Positions 10,146 to 17,920 of a DNA stretch of 64,000 nucleotides are shown piece after piece. The stretch covers positions 1 through 64,000 of the forward strand of contig NZ_JADOEQ010000002.1 in the NCBI RefSeq assembly GCF_016745255.1, in the 5' to 3' direction. The position numbers were made by a program, and so were the translations under genes. The notes under the pieces are model-generated. The model did not search any database and was not told the DNA's origin. It saw only the letters and a list, made by a program, of their open reading frames with translations. Position 1 is the first letter of the stretch. Each line of letters starts with the position of its first letter. This DNA comes from Enterococcus sp. BWR-S5 (GTDB taxonomy: Bacteria; Bacillota; Bacilli; Lactobacillales; Enterococcaceae).

Positions 10146-11408
10146 TTATGCTGTTTCTACCGCTCCTTCTTCCATCGCTTCCAGTTCTTCCTGTTTGATT
10201 AATGAATTGTCATACGCTTTGAAGAATGGTAGGAAAACCAGCCAAGTCACGATGAAAATTACGATACAAACGATAATTGCCCGCCAATCCTGTGTTGCCA
10301 AATAAGAGGTGATTGGATAAGGCATGTACCACAATAGGAAGGTTTGAGAAGGGATGTTCACAAAACCGAAATACATTGCTGCATAAGCAATACTTGGTAC
10401 CAGTAGTCCATTAATCCACATCGGTACCATCAAATAAGGATTGAACGCAATCGGTGCGCCAAATACCAGTGGTTCATTGATATTGAAAATTGACGGTATG
10501 ATGACTGCACGACCAATGGCTTTCAGCTGTGCCGACTTACTTAATAAGAACATCATGACAGATAATGCCAGTGTCGTTCCTACTCCTCCCATTGAAGAAA
10601 AAGCATAACAGGTTTCCTGTGTAGCAATATTTACTGCCTGACCACCAGCTGCTACTGCTTCAGCATTGGCAGCCAGTCCAGCCATGTATACCGGATAAAT
10701 TGCCGGCATCATTACCCAGCCAGAAATACCAAAGGTGTATAAGAAGATTGGAATAAATACTGAGAGCACAAACCCCGGATATGACTGCACGATTTTTGCC
10801 AACGGACTGAACACCAGAATCACGACATCAAAGAAATCAATATTAAACTGGACAGTAATCAGCCAGCCAATCAGCAAAACAATTGTGATTGGCAATAAGC
10901 TATTGAACCAGCCAACAACAAAATCCGGAATAGGTGTATCTTCATCAAAAAAGGATTTTTGTGCCGCTAAATTCATCACAAAGGCGACAAATAAACCCGT
11001 GATGATAGAGAGGAACATCCCCGTTGCGCCAAATCTTGATAAAATAAATGTTATTTCGCCTTCAGCCGTAATCGTTGGAAAAATTAACATCATGAACAGC
11101 ACGAGAGCGGTTGCTCCTGAAATCAGTTTTTGACCGCTATGTCCCTTCTTCTCCATCAGATAATATGGAATCAAAAATGCCACAACCAGACCGAACATTC
11201 CAAACGAAAAGGTACTGATAAGAGAGAAGTCCGGCATCCCCTTAAACACATTCTGCAAAAGCGACACAACTGTCACAAGAGAACCCACAAATACCAGAGG
11301 CAGCGCCGCCATGATTGAATCCTGAATAGCAGACACCCATGGATTTTTCACTACCTTATTGACTTTCGGTGCAAACGTATTTGTCATAAAACCCATAATT
11401 TTGTCCAT
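10146..11408 (-). CDS. licC: PTS lactose/cellobiose-family EIIC permease
   Basis: A 420-residue membrane permease with about ten hydrophobic segments. It transports the sugar and hands it to phosphorylated EIIB. It has the EIIC markers GFMTNTFAPKVNKVVKNPWV at the start and IPSIFNINEPLVFGAPIAFNP in the C-terminal half, where the conserved NEP-type loop contacts the sugar. The ATG follows GGAGG. It lies 3 nt after the IIB gene. Together with the LicR-like regulator and the GH1 enzyme, its likely substrates are beta-glucosides such as cellobiose or lichenan oligomers, inferred from the family. Confidence 0.9.
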   Translation of the reverse strand: MDKIMGFMTNTFAPKVNKVVKNPWVSAIQDSIMAALPLVFVGSLVTVVSLLQNVFKGMPDFSLISTFSFGMFGLVVAFLIPYYLMEKKGHSGQKLISGATALVLFMMLIFPTITAEGEITFILSRFGATGMFLSIITGLFVAFVMNLAAQKSFFDEDTPIPDFVVGWFNSLLPITIVLLIGWLITVQFNIDFFDVVILVFSPLAKIVQSYPGFVLSVFIPIFLYTFGISGWVMMPAIYPVYMAGLAANAEAVAAGGQAVNIATQETCYAFSSMGGVGTTLALSVMMFLLSKSAQLKAIGRAVIIPSIFNINEPLVFGAPIAFNPYLMVPMWINGLLVPSIAYAAMYFGFVNIPSQTFLLWYMPYPITSYLATQDWRAIIVCIVIFIVTWLVFLPFFKAYDNSLIKQEELEAMEEGAVETA

Positions 11409-11411
11409 TTT

Positions 11412-11729
11412 CTATTCCTCCAAACTTACGATCAGATCCAGTGCCTTCTCCCCATTCAATGACCCATAGGTACTTTGCGGAATCACTGCTGCCTTGACCT
11501 TTTTATCTTTTGTCTGTTCTTGGATATCCGCCAGCATATACGATAAGTGCGGACCAATCAACAGGTAATCGATTTCATTTATCCGCTCGTCCAGCTGCGA
11601 TTCACTGGCAGCTTTGACAGTCAACGTCATTCCTCTTTTCTTCGCAGCTTTACGAATCGCCGCCGCCATAAAACCGCTGGATGCACCCGAACCACAAATC
11701 AATAAAATATTTTTCAATTCCTTCACCAC
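11412..11729 (-). CDS. licB: PTS lactose/cellobiose-family EIIB
   Basis: A 105-residue cytoplasmic EIIB. The active Cys is in the P-loop-like LLICGSGASSGFMA near residue 12, which accepts phosphate from EIIA and donates it to sugar bound in EIIC. It is the first gene of the minus-strand lic-type operon, after a promoter at 11750-11778. The start is uncertain: two adjacent GTG codons (11727-11729 and 11724-11726) follow a weak AGAAAGTG ribosome site, and either gives a normal-length protein. Confidence 0.88.
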   Translation of the reverse strand: MVKELKNILLICGSGASSGFMAAAIRKAAKKRGMTLTVKAASESQLDERINEIDYLLIGPHLSYMLADIQEQTKDKKVKAAVIPQSTYGSLNGEKALDLIVSLEE

Positions 11730-11749
11730 TTTCTGTTCTTTATAGCTTT

Positions 11750-11778
11750 ATTATAGGAATCAGGCACACCACTTACAA
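11750..11778 (-). promoter_or_regulatory. Promoter of the lic-type operon
   Basis: On the minus strand, -35 TTGTAA (11773-11778), a 17-bp spacer and -10 TATAAT (11750-11755), about 20 bp before the first gene. Confidence 0.75.
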
Positions 11779-11787
11779 ACCGACTTT

Positions 11788-11805
11788 TTTCCTAGTGGTA
11801 GGAAA
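11788..11805. promoter_or_regulatory. Inverted-repeat operator upstream of the lic-type promoter
   Basis: TTTCCTA-GTGG-TAGGAAA, a perfect 7-bp inverted repeat 9 bp upstream of the -35 hexamer. That is the position expected for an activator site. The LicR-like regulator in the same operon is the obvious candidate to bind it, by inference. Confidence 0.55.
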
Positions 11806-11929
11806 TTGGCTGTTATATCCAAATTTTTTGTTCCGTTATTTGCTCGAAATACCCAAATAGGTCGTTTTAACTAGAATGCTTAACAAAAAAATGAAGAAGA
11901 CTCCTTTCTTTTGAGAGAAGGAACTGCAC

Positions 11930-11964
11930 AAAAAAACAGCCAAATCGCCCCCACGATTTGACTG
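11930..11964 (-). terminator. Intrinsic terminator after psuG
   Basis: Near-perfect 11-bp stem (CAGCCAAATCG at 11937-11947, CGATTTGACTG at 11954-11964) with a C-rich loop. On the minus strand it is followed by seven T. The rest of the 11806-12041 stretch shows no gene. Confidence 0.88.
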
Positions 11965-12041
11965 TCTGCTATTAAAAACACTATTTCAATACCCCTTTAT
12001 ACCTAACTATCTCTTAAGGAAATCAACTTTTTACCCAGCAG

Positions 12042-12959
12042 TTATTTGCTTAAGTTATTGAAGTCCACTGCCAATTTCGAACCGATAACCGCATTGTTCT
12101 TCACTAACGCGATATTAGATTCCAAGCTCTTACCGTCCGTTACATCCTTGATTTTACCAAGTAGGAATGGTGTAATGTCTTTGCCTGAGACGCCTTGTTC
12201 ATCTGCTTCTTTAAGCGCTGTTTCAATGGCATCATTGATAAAGGCTTCATCCATAGAGTATTCTTCCGGAATCGGGTTGGCAATAATTGCGCCGCCGTCG
12301 ATGGCTAAATCCCATTTTGCTTTCAATGATTGCGCCAGTAATGCTGTATCATCAATGTTGTTCTCTAATTCGATACTACTTGTTCTAGAGAAGAAAGATG
12401 GCAATACATCTGTTTTATAACCGAAAACAGGTACACCCTTTGTTTCCAGATATTCCATTGTCAGGTTCAAATCAAGAATTGATTTTGCTCCGGCACAGAT
12501 AACTGCAACATTGGTTTTCGCCAGTTCTTCCAAATCAGCGGAAATATCCATTGTTGTCTCCGCACCACGGTGAACACCACCGATACCACCTGTCACAAAG
12601 ATATGAATGTCTGCTAAGGCTGCACAAATCATTGTTGCAGCAACGGTTGTCGCCCCAAGTTTTTTAGAAGCCAACAGGAAGCCGATATCACGACGTGACA
12701 CCTTCGCCACTCCTGTACTGCTGCCGAACATTTCCAACTCTTCATCAGAAAGACCAATTTTTATTTTTCCATCAATTAAAGCGATGGTCGCTGGTACGGC
12801 GCCATTTTCACGAACGATTGCTTCTACTTCTCTCGCTGTTTGAACATTTTGCGGATAAGGCATGCCATGAGAGATGATTGTTGATTCCAATGCAACGATA
12901 GGAAGTCCCTGTTCTTTCGCTTTCTTTACTTCTTCTGATAATACAACATATTCTTTCAT
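12042..12959 (-). CDS. psuG: Pseudouridine-5'-phosphate glycosidase
   Basis: A 305-residue enzyme of the PsuG/IndA family, which reversibly splits pseudouridine 5'-phosphate into uracil and ribose 5-phosphate. Family motifs are visible throughout: ALESTIISHGMPYP, IALIDGKIKIGLS, the Gly-rich FVTGGIGGVHRGAETTMDIS, and NPIPEEYSMD near the C-terminus. I choose the ATG at 12959. It overlaps the psuK stop in an ATGA junction and has GGAGGA at the right distance; an upstream ATG at 12968 sits on top of that ribosome site. It is coupled to psuK, and together they salvage pseudouridine from RNA turnover. No dedicated transporter lies beside them. Confidence 0.93.
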   Translation of the reverse strand: MKEYVVLSEEVKKAKEQGLPIVALESTIISHGMPYPQNVQTAREVEAIVRENGAVPATIALIDGKIKIGLSDEELEMFGSSTGVAKVSRRDIGFLLASKKLGATTVAATMICAALADIHIFVTGGIGGVHRGAETTMDISADLEELAKTNVAVICAGAKSILDLNLTMEYLETKGVPVFGYKTDVLPSFFSRTSSIELENNIDDTALLAQSLKAKWDLAIDGGAIIANPIPEEYSMDEAFINDAIETALKEADEQGVSGKDITPFLLGKIKDVTDGKSLESNIALVKNNAVIGSKLAVDFNNLSK

Positions 12960-14074
12960 TGATTCCATTCCTCCATGTCTTTGATTAATTGATTTTTTGT
13001 CAGCTCCGGTCGAACGGTATACTTCGATTCAATTGTTTTTACTGCATTAATTGTTGCTTGCTTGAGTGAGTCGCTTAAGGAGTGGTTTTCCAGCCAAGCA
13101 TCAATCACAGCAGCACAGAAAGCATCTCCTGCACCTGTCACATCTACTACATTGGCAGTCGAAAGTGTCGGCTGGTAAATCAACTCGCCTTCTTTATTCC
13201 CAGCCAATACGCCATCCGTGCCCTTCGTAACAATCACATTTTCGATTCCCAGCTCCAACCACGACTGTACGACCTGCTCCCACTCCTCGTTAGAGGTTAT
13301 CTGGCAGTTAAAATAGGTCTCTGATTCATCACAGTTCGTAATCAACCAGGTTAAACCACTTAACTTCTCCGGCAAATGCTTAATCTTCGGTGAAGAAACA
13401 GGAATCAAGATTATCGGCTTCTGATGCTTGTTGGCAAAATGCAACAGGTAATCCAAGCTGCTTTGTGGGCAATTTAAATCAGCGATAATACACTTGGCGT
13501 TTTGCAGCAGCTTCTCCTTTTGAACTAACAATTCAGGCTTCAAATGCAGATACGCATCCATGTCCGCCAGTGCCACCAGCAAATTCCCCGTCTCATCGAG
13601 AACAGCGGTATAAGAGCCAGTCGTTACTTGTTCCGATTGTTCTACATGGGAAAAGTCCATAAAGCCTGATGACTGCCGCTTAATCAAGTCAAAATCCGAA
13701 TCTCTTCCGGCAACAGTAATCATCGAAACGTCCCAGCCCAATCTGCCTAGATTTTCCCCAATATTTCTGGCTACACCACCAACACTTTGACTGGAATTTG
13801 CCGGATTCGATGTATGAAGCTGAATGGCTTCTTTACTGTAAATCTTACGGTCAACATTGGCTCCGCCAATACAAACAATCTGTTCGCATTCATTCACCAC
13901 ATAAGCCTTTCCAAGTAAGAATCCCTTGTCAATCAAGCTTGATGTAATATTCGCTACCGCTGACCGAGACAGCTTCACGACATCCGCAAGCTCTTGTTGA
14001 GTGATGTACGGATCGTTTTTTATCTGATCCAGCACCTTCTTCTCATTCTCATTCAGTCTCTCTGAATTCAGCAC
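12956..14074 (-). CDS. psuK: Pseudouridine kinase with N-terminal HTH domain
   Basis: A 372-residue fusion. Residues 1-60 form a winged HTH (ITQQELADVVKLSRSAVANITSSL), and residues 64-370 form a PfkB-family carbohydrate kinase. The kinase has the GGANVDRK and GGVARNIGENLGRLG motifs and the catalytic GAGDAFCAAV near residue 316. It phosphorylates pseudouridine for PsuG, whose gene overlaps its 3' end by 4 nt. The HTH suggests that the kinase also regulates its own promoter. Two direct repeats of GGACAAAAGT lie between that promoter and the gene. The start is GTG with AGGAGG close upstream. Confidence 0.9.
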   Translation of the reverse strand: MLNSERLNENEKKVLDQIKNDPYITQQELADVVKLSRSAVANITSSLIDKGFLLGKAYVVNECEQIVCIGGANVDRKIYSKEAIQLHTSNPANSSQSVGGVARNIGENLGRLGWDVSMITVAGRDSDFDLIKRQSSGFMDFSHVEQSEQVTTGSYTAVLDETGNLLVALADMDAYLHLKPELLVQKEKLLQNAKCIIADLNCPQSSLDYLLHFANKHQKPIILIPVSSPKIKHLPEKLSGLTWLITNCDESETYFNCQITSNEEWEQVVQSWLELGIENVIVTKGTDGVLAGNKEGELIYQPTLSTANVVDVTGAGDAFCAAVIDAWLENHSLSDSLKQATINAVKTIESKYTVRPELTKNQLIKDMEEWNQ

Positions 14075-14091
14075 GTGTTCCTCCTTTCCGG

Positions 14092-14120
14092 ACTTTTGTC
14101 CTAAAGAAAAACTTTTGTCC
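14092..14120. promoter_or_regulatory. Direct-repeat operator candidate upstream of psuK
   Basis: Two exact copies of the 10-mer GGACAAAAGT (minus strand; plus 14092-14101 and 14111-14120) spaced 19 bp apart, between the -10 and the psuK start. This could be the binding site of the PsuK HTH domain. Confidence 0.5.
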
Positions 14121-14125
14121 TTTCC

Positions 14126-14154
14126 ATTGTAATCGCTTTTCTTCTATTCGTCAA
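14126..14154 (-). promoter_or_regulatory. Promoter of psuK-psuG
   Basis: On the minus strand, -35 TTGACG (14149-14154), a 17-bp spacer and -10 TACAAT (14126-14131). Confidence 0.8.
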
Positions 14155-14167
14155 GAACAGAAGAAAA

Positions 14168-14194
14168 TAAAAAACTGAGATCATTGACCTCAGC
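14168..14194 (-). terminator. Terminator after the acetyltransferase gene
   Basis: Short stem CTGAG/CTCAG (14175-14179 and 14189-14193) followed on the minus strand by TTTTTTATTTT, downstream of the acetyltransferase and just before the psuK promoter. Confidence 0.65.
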
Positions 14195-14246
14195 TAAAAT
14201 ATATAAATGAAACAAATAGATAAAGAGATGTAAAGCCTCAGCATTT

Positions 14247-14882
14247 TTATGAATCAGATGCCTGGTTCAGCCGATGAACCTCTGCCAGCTCTTCTTCTGT
14301 AAACGCACGGTTCTTATAATAATATTGTAAATCCGTGTCATTAATTTCTCGAATGACCTTACAGGGGTTGCCCACCGCAACTGAATTGGCGGGAATGCTT
14401 TTGTTCACGATACTGCCGGCACCAATGACACTATTTTTCCCAATGGTTACACCAGGACAAATCGTTGTATTTGCACCTATCCAGCAATTTTCTTCAATAA
14501 CAACCGGATCACCATACATCAAGCGTCGATGGTCGGGATGTATCGGGTGTCCAACTGTCGCAATGGTAACTCCCGGTCCAAAAGCAACTTTATTACCAAT
14601 AGTGATTTTGGCATCATCAATAAAGTTGCACCCCATATTCAAGTAACACTCTTCCCCAAGTTCAATATTACTGCCGTAGCAAAAATAGAACGGCGGCTCA
14701 ATCCATGCCTTCACTTCTCTGCCAAAAATTTCCTCCAGCAATCGAAATCTCTTTTCCAACTCATCAGGCATCGTTTGATTAAACTGCATCATTCTTTTTT
14801 TCGCCTGTAGCCGTTCCTCCGGTAATCCTTCACAATCATCCAGAAATAATTTTCCAGCGGCAATTCGTTCCCTCATAGTCAT
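14247..14882 (-). CDS. Sugar O-acetyltransferase (maltose/galactoside acetyltransferase family)
   Basis: A 211-residue left-handed beta-helix acetyltransferase of the LacA/Maa family, which moves acetyl from acetyl-CoA to a sugar hydroxyl. It has the N-terminal Maa-type helical cap (MRERIAAGKLF, MMQFNQTMP). The hexapeptide repeats include IELGEECYLNMGC and CWIGANTTICPGVTIG, and TVGHPIHPDHR contains the catalytic His. It ends with the usual NPCKVIREI segment. The reading frame is open to a TTG at 14900, but ATG 14882 has GGAGG 10 nt upstream and is preferred. Single gene with its own terminator; a role in sugar detoxification is family knowledge. Confidence 0.88.
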   Translation of the reverse strand: MTMRERIAAGKLFLDDCEGLPEERLQAKKRMMQFNQTMPDELEKRFRLLEEIFGREVKAWIEPPFYFCYGSNIELGEECYLNMGCNFIDDAKITIGNKVAFGPGVTIATVGHPIHPDHRRLMYGDPVVIEENCWIGANTTICPGVTIGKNSVIGAGSIVNKSIPANSVAVGNPCKVIREINDTDLQYYYKNRAFTEEELAEVHRLNQASDS

Positions 14883-15117
14883 TAGTATCGATTCCTCCAA
14901 ATTCTTTTAATTTTTTATTTACTCATTACCTTATCACTTCTTAATCCTCTTACCATTTTTTAAAACGGTTTCATTAAGTATAAAAGAAAAATGAGCTGTC
15001 GTCACCCTTTTCTATAGCAGTTGGCTCATGCTACCCCTTTTATTCTTTGCTGGCCATTACAACATCTACTTGCTTCAAACAATTGGCTAAATTAAACTAT
15101 AAAAAAGGAGTGGTCAA

Positions 15118-15717
15118 ATGAAGGTCGTTCGCATCGAATACCCTACAACACTGGACAAGATTGAAGATACCACAAATGATAACATTGATGTATTTGTAAC
15201 GCTGGATGACGATTTTACCTATGTGATTGAAGTCGCAACAATCAAAAACATTGCCGAGCTGATGGAAGACGGCTTTTTGGGTAGTCGCTGCCCGTTTATT
15301 ATTGTTGATGAGCTGAGGGAGGAGATAATCTGGAAAGCAATGGAGGAGCATGCTCAGGAGGATGCCTTCTGGTTGAAGATGAACGCCATGGCTCATACCT
15401 TTACTACAGATGAGCTGCAAATAAAGATAGACGAAGTAAAAGAATATCATAAGGAGTTAGATGAGCTTGAGCGAGTGGCGTTCGAGGAACGAGCACTCAT
15501 AATTGCTGAAGCATTAGCTGGTATTGAAACGCTTGAATCCGGAGAACTTTTCACGTTGGAAACAGTCACTCCAAGCATAAATTGGAATGAGCTATATGAA
15601 AGTCAGCGTATCTTAGCGAATAAAACGATTGTCAGAAGAATTACTGAAGATGTGTATAAAGACTTCGAGGTAGTCAGATACCTTAGCGAATTCATTCCTG
15701 AATATAGAAAGAAATAG
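15118..15717 (+). CDS. Conserved hypothetical protein
   Basis: A 199-residue acidic cytoplasmic protein, ATG preceded by AAAAGGAG. The first 95 residues (IDVFVTLDDDFTYVIEVATIKN, then RCPFIIVDELREEIIWKAMEEHAQEDAFWLK) look like a small alpha/beta domain. I associate it with uncharacterised proteins of streptococci and enterococci, and some similar small domains are immunity-like. The C-terminal half is helical and Glu-rich. There is no signal peptide or membrane segment. It stands alone between an acetyltransferase and a TetR-controlled cassette on the other strand. I cannot assign a function. Confidence 0.7.
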   Translation: MKVVRIEYPTTLDKIEDTTNDNIDVFVTLDDDFTYVIEVATIKNIAELMEDGFLGSRCPFIIVDELREEIIWKAMEEHAQEDAFWLKMNAMAHTFTTDELQIKIDEVKEYHKELDELERVAFEERALIIAEALAGIETLESGELFTLETVTPSINWNELYESQRILANKTIVRRITEDVYKDFEVVRYLSEFIPEYRKK

Positions 15718-15728
15718 AGAAAAAAATG

Positions 15729-15767
15729 GACAGGTAAACTCACTTGATTTTCAAGCCCCTACCTGTC
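15729..15767. terminator. Bidirectional hairpin between convergent genes
   Basis: Perfect 8-bp arms GACAGGTA (15729-15736) and TACCTGTC (15760-15767). On the minus strand the hairpin is followed by CATTTTTTT, so it would terminate the five-gene cassette as well as the plus-strand gene. Confidence 0.7.
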
Positions 15768-15829
15768 TATTTGATCTGCCTGTAAAATAAAATTACAGCT
15801 TTTTGAACTAGCTTGTGCTTCCAAAGCTA

Positions 15830-16084
15830 TCACATAGATCGCAGCTTCTTTTTGATTTGCTCTTCCAACAAATCGAAATAGCTCTCCATAACCGCCTGAC
15901 ACACCAAGTAATCAATTAATTCTTCATTGGAAATATACTCCACGATAGCTTTCATATGCTTTTTCGAGGTTTGGGTAAGGTTTCGTTCACAATATTTTTC
16001 ATAGCTTCTGATGACCGTCTCACAGATTGCCTCGCTCTTACTGCTTCTTTCTGAAATTGTCTGGATAACTTCTTTATGGTTCAT
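15830..16084 (-). CDS. Small cytoplasmic protein, family A of the TetR cassette (copy 2)
   Basis: An 84-residue, mostly helical protein with no signal peptide, paralogous to the gene at 16899-17180. The two share MNH-EV-Q-I-ERS, YEKYCE-NLT-TS-KHMKAI and CQAVME-(F/Y)FDL--EQIK-K. The first 30 residues resemble the opening helices of HU-type DNA-binding proteins, but the rest of HU is absent, so I do not call it HU. It is the last of five small genes running from the TetR regulator on the minus strand. Function unknown. Confidence that it is real rests on the paralogue, the strong ribosome site and the shared layout. Confidence 0.72.
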   Translation of the reverse strand: MNHKEVIQTISERSSKSEAICETVIRSYEKYCERNLTQTSKKHMKAIVEYISNEELIDYLVCQAVMESYFDLLEEQIKKKLRSM

Positions 16085-16133
16085 GATTGGTTTCCTCCTT
16101 AAATAGTAGATATATCTCTCGTCAATTCTTCGC

Positions 16134-16340
16134 CTAAAAACCGATTCTTTCTATAAAGCTTTCTTCTTTCTTATCACCAATTTCAAAATTGATTGAGCTT
16201 TCCTTCTCATCTTGCTCTTTAACATTCTCGGTCAAATATTCTTTTAGCCCTTCTTTATCGATTGAACTTTCTACTACCTGAGATGCTGCGCCTAAACAGA
16301 TAAATGCTCCTACGATTGCTGCGATTGTTTTTGTTTTCAT
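16134..16340 (-). CDS. Small exported/membrane-anchored protein, family B copy 3
   Basis: A 68-residue protein. Residues 1-3 are basic, 5-21 are hydrophobic (a signal peptide or single membrane anchor), and the rest is a charged, acidic tail containing the KEGLKEYLTENVKEQDEK motif. It is one of three tandem near-identical genes repeated every 266 bp. This copy is the most diverged at the C-terminus (KKEESFIERIGF against KEERSFLEWVGF). It has its own AGGAAA ribosome site. Function unknown; the tail is predicted to face the outside. Confidence 0.72.
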   Translation of the reverse strand: MKTKTIAAIVGAFICLGAASQVVESSIDKEGLKEYLTENVKEQDEKESSINFEIGDKKEESFIERIGF

Positions 16341-16399
16341 GATGATTTCCTCTTTTCATAAGTTTTAGTTGTTTTGATTCTTCCTATTCCTGTTAAGCG

Positions 16400-16606
16400 T
16401 TAGAAGCCAACCCATTCTAAAAAGCTGCGCTCTTCCTTATCTCCGATTTCAAAATTGATTGAGCTGTCCTTTTCATCTTGCTCTTTAACATTCTCGGTCA
16501 AATATTCTTTTAGCCCTTCTTTGTCAATTGAACTTTCTACTGTCTGAGATGCGATACTTAAGCAGATAAATGCTCCTACGATTGCTGCGATTGTTTTTGT
16601 TTTCAT
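16400..16606 (-). CDS. Small exported/membrane-anchored protein, family B copy 2
   Basis: A 68-residue paralogue of its two neighbours, with the same hydrophobic N-terminus (MKTKTIAAIVGAFICL) and acidic tail. It differs from copy 1 mainly at residues 13-25 and has an identical C-terminus. The flanking non-coding DNA, including the AGGAAATCATCATG start context, is also repeated. The duplication therefore involved the whole cistron and looks recent. Unknown function. Confidence 0.72.
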   Translation of the reverse strand: MKTKTIAAIVGAFICLSIASQTVESSIDKEGLKEYLTENVKEQDEKDSSINFEIGDKEERSFLEWVGF

Positions 16607-16665
16607 GATGATTTCCTCTTTTCTTAAGTTTTAGTTGTTTTGATTTTTCCTATTCCTGTTAACCG

Positions 16666-16872
16666 TTAGAAGCCAACCCATTCTAAGAAGCTGCGTTCTT
16701 CCTTATCTCCGATTTCAAAATTGATTGAGCTGTCCTTTTCATCTTGCTCTTTAACATTCTCTGTCAAATATTCCTTTAGTCCTTCTTTGTCGATTGAATG
16801 TTCTACTACCTGAGATGCTGCACCTAAACAGATAACGGCTCCTACGATTGCTGCGATTGTTTTTGTTTTCAT
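16666..16872 (-). CDS. Small exported/membrane-anchored protein, family B copy 1
   Basis: The first of three tandem 68-residue paralogues (MKTKTIAAIVGAVICLGA, then VVEHSIDKEGLKEYL), with the same 266-bp spacing. It follows the family A gene at 16899 with a 26-nt gap and so is expected to be expressed from the TetR-controlled region. A single hydrophobic segment followed by an acidic 45-residue tail suggests a secreted or membrane-tethered product. I do not recognise the family. Confidence 0.72.
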   Translation of the reverse strand: MKTKTIAAIVGAVICLGAASQVVEHSIDKEGLKEYLTENVKEQDEKDSSINFEIGDKEERSFLEWVGF

Positions 16873-16898
16873 GATGATTTCCTCTTTTCTTTTATAAT

Positions 16899-17180
16899 TT
16901 AAGCTTTCTTATTTCGTTTGATATGTCTTATAAAGGGCATTTTTGATTTGATTTGTTCCTTCATCAAGTCGAAAAAGTTTTCCATTACCGCTTGGCACGT
17001 TAGGTTATCAATCAACGTCTCATTTGATAAATGACCGATAATTGCTTTCATATGCTTTCGTGAGGTACGGGTAAGGTTGTCCTCGCAATATTTTTCATAA
17101 CCCTTGATGATTTGTTGACAGGTTAAAAAGTCACTGTTGCTTCTTTCTGCGATTGCTTGAACTACTTCTGTATGATTCAT
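16899..17180 (-). CDS. Small cytoplasmic protein, family A of the TetR cassette (copy 1)
   Basis: A 93-residue helical protein, paralogous to 15830-16084, with a basic C-terminal extension (IRHIKRNKKA). I choose the ATG at 17180 because GAGGAG lies 8 nt before it and it aligns with the MNH start of the paralogue. The in-frame ATG at 17198 lacks a ribosome site and abuts the operator. A perfect TetR-type palindrome (17201-17215) lies 20 bp upstream, so expression is probably controlled by the adjacent TetR protein. Function unknown. Confidence 0.72.
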   Translation of the reverse strand: MNHTEVVQAIAERSNSDFLTCQQIIKGYEKYCEDNLTRTSRKHMKAIIGHLSNETLIDNLTCQAVMENFFDLMKEQIKSKMPFIRHIKRNKKA

Positions 17181-17200
17181 AATTAATCTCCTCTTCATTT

Positions 17201-17215
17201 GACCGACCGTCGGTC
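17201..17215. promoter_or_regulatory. TetR operator copy in front of the small-gene cassette
   Basis: GACCGAC-C-GTCGGTC, a perfect palindrome with 7-bp arms. An identical 15-mer lies at 17921-17935 before the TetR gene. Two exact copies flanking a TetR gene are a strong sign that it regulates both itself and the cassette. Confidence 0.88.
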
Positions 17216-17253
17216 ATTTTTAGTTTATTTTTTAAACCCAACTACTGTTGAGT

Positions 17254-17898
17254 TTAATTGGCAAATACTGACATGATTTTAGCTTCCGCCATTTTTCTAT
17301 CTATTTTTTCTGTAATTCCAATCACCCTAAAGATGATATCAATAAAAGACTGAATTCTTCTTTTCATTGTCTCTTCATCCGGTGTCATCATCCGTTCATC
17401 CAATAAAGTTTGAATTCCCGCAATTAAGAATTGGATAGCTTCTAAAGGAAATGGTGTTTGGAATTCTCCTTTTTTGTTTCCTTCTTCAATAATCTCAGCT
17501 AGTATTGGACAAATATGTTGTAATGTTCCTTCCATTGCCCGCTGCTTCATCAAAGCATTTTCTACGTTGGGAAATTGCTCGATCATATCGCTTTTCTCGT
17601 CATTCTCATTAGGAAGCTGGGCTAGTAGATATTGGATAATTTTATCTAATGCACTAAGTTCGGTGTTTGCTGCGATTTCTCTGGCAATGACCATATCTTG
17701 CTCGATGACTCTCATTACGACAGCCTCCATCACTTCTTCCTTGGATTTGAAATAGTGATAAAAGGTTCCTTTCGCTATGCCGATAGCTTTAAGAATATCG
17801 TTGATTGTTGTCTTGTCGTATCCTTTAGAGAGGAACAAGCTTTTCGCTGTATCTAATATCTCTGTTTTTCTTTCATCGTGTTCCTTCACAGTTCTCAT
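17254..17898 (-). CDS. TetR/AcrR-family transcriptional repressor
   Basis: A 214-residue regulator. The N-terminal HTH is clear (ILDTAKSLFLSKGYDKTTINDI, then GIAKGTFYHYFKSKEEV, residues 13-60). The variable C-terminal ligand domain gives no hint of the ligand. It has ATG with GGAGGT. Its own promoter carries the palindrome GACCGACCGTCGGTC just after the transcription start. The same operator precedes the downstream cassette of five tiny genes on the same strand. It therefore appears autoregulated and to control those genes. There is no adjacent efflux pump, which is the usual TetR target. Confidence 0.9.
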   Translation of the reverse strand: MRTVKEHDERKTEILDTAKSLFLSKGYDKTTINDILKAIGIAKGTFYHYFKSKEEVMEAVVMRVIEQDMVIAREIAANTELSALDKIIQYLLAQLPNENDEKSDMIEQFPNVENALMKQRAMEGTLQHICPILAEIIEEGNKKGEFQTPFPLEAIQFLIAGIQTLLDERMMTPDEETMKRRIQSFIDIIFRVIGITEKIDRKMAEAKIMSVFAN

Positions 17899-17920
17899 GT
17901 TTGACCTCCTCTCTTTTATC

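Larger units (their letters stand above)
16134..16872 (-). repeat. Three tandem 266-bp gene repeats
   Basis: Starts and stops of the three 68-codon genes are offset by exactly 266 bp (16134, 16400, 16666). Coding sequence, ribosome site and spacer are nearly identical between copies, which shows unit duplication by tandem recombination. Confidence 0.92.

Noticed and set aside
15097-15450. 117-codon minus-strand frame opposite the hypothetical gene at 15118
   Set aside because: No ribosome site; the plus-strand gene has a strong one and acidic, protein-like composition.
15830-17180. Family A proteins as HU-like DNA-binding proteins
   Set aside because: Only the first 30 residues resemble HU helices; the beta arms that bind DNA are absent.
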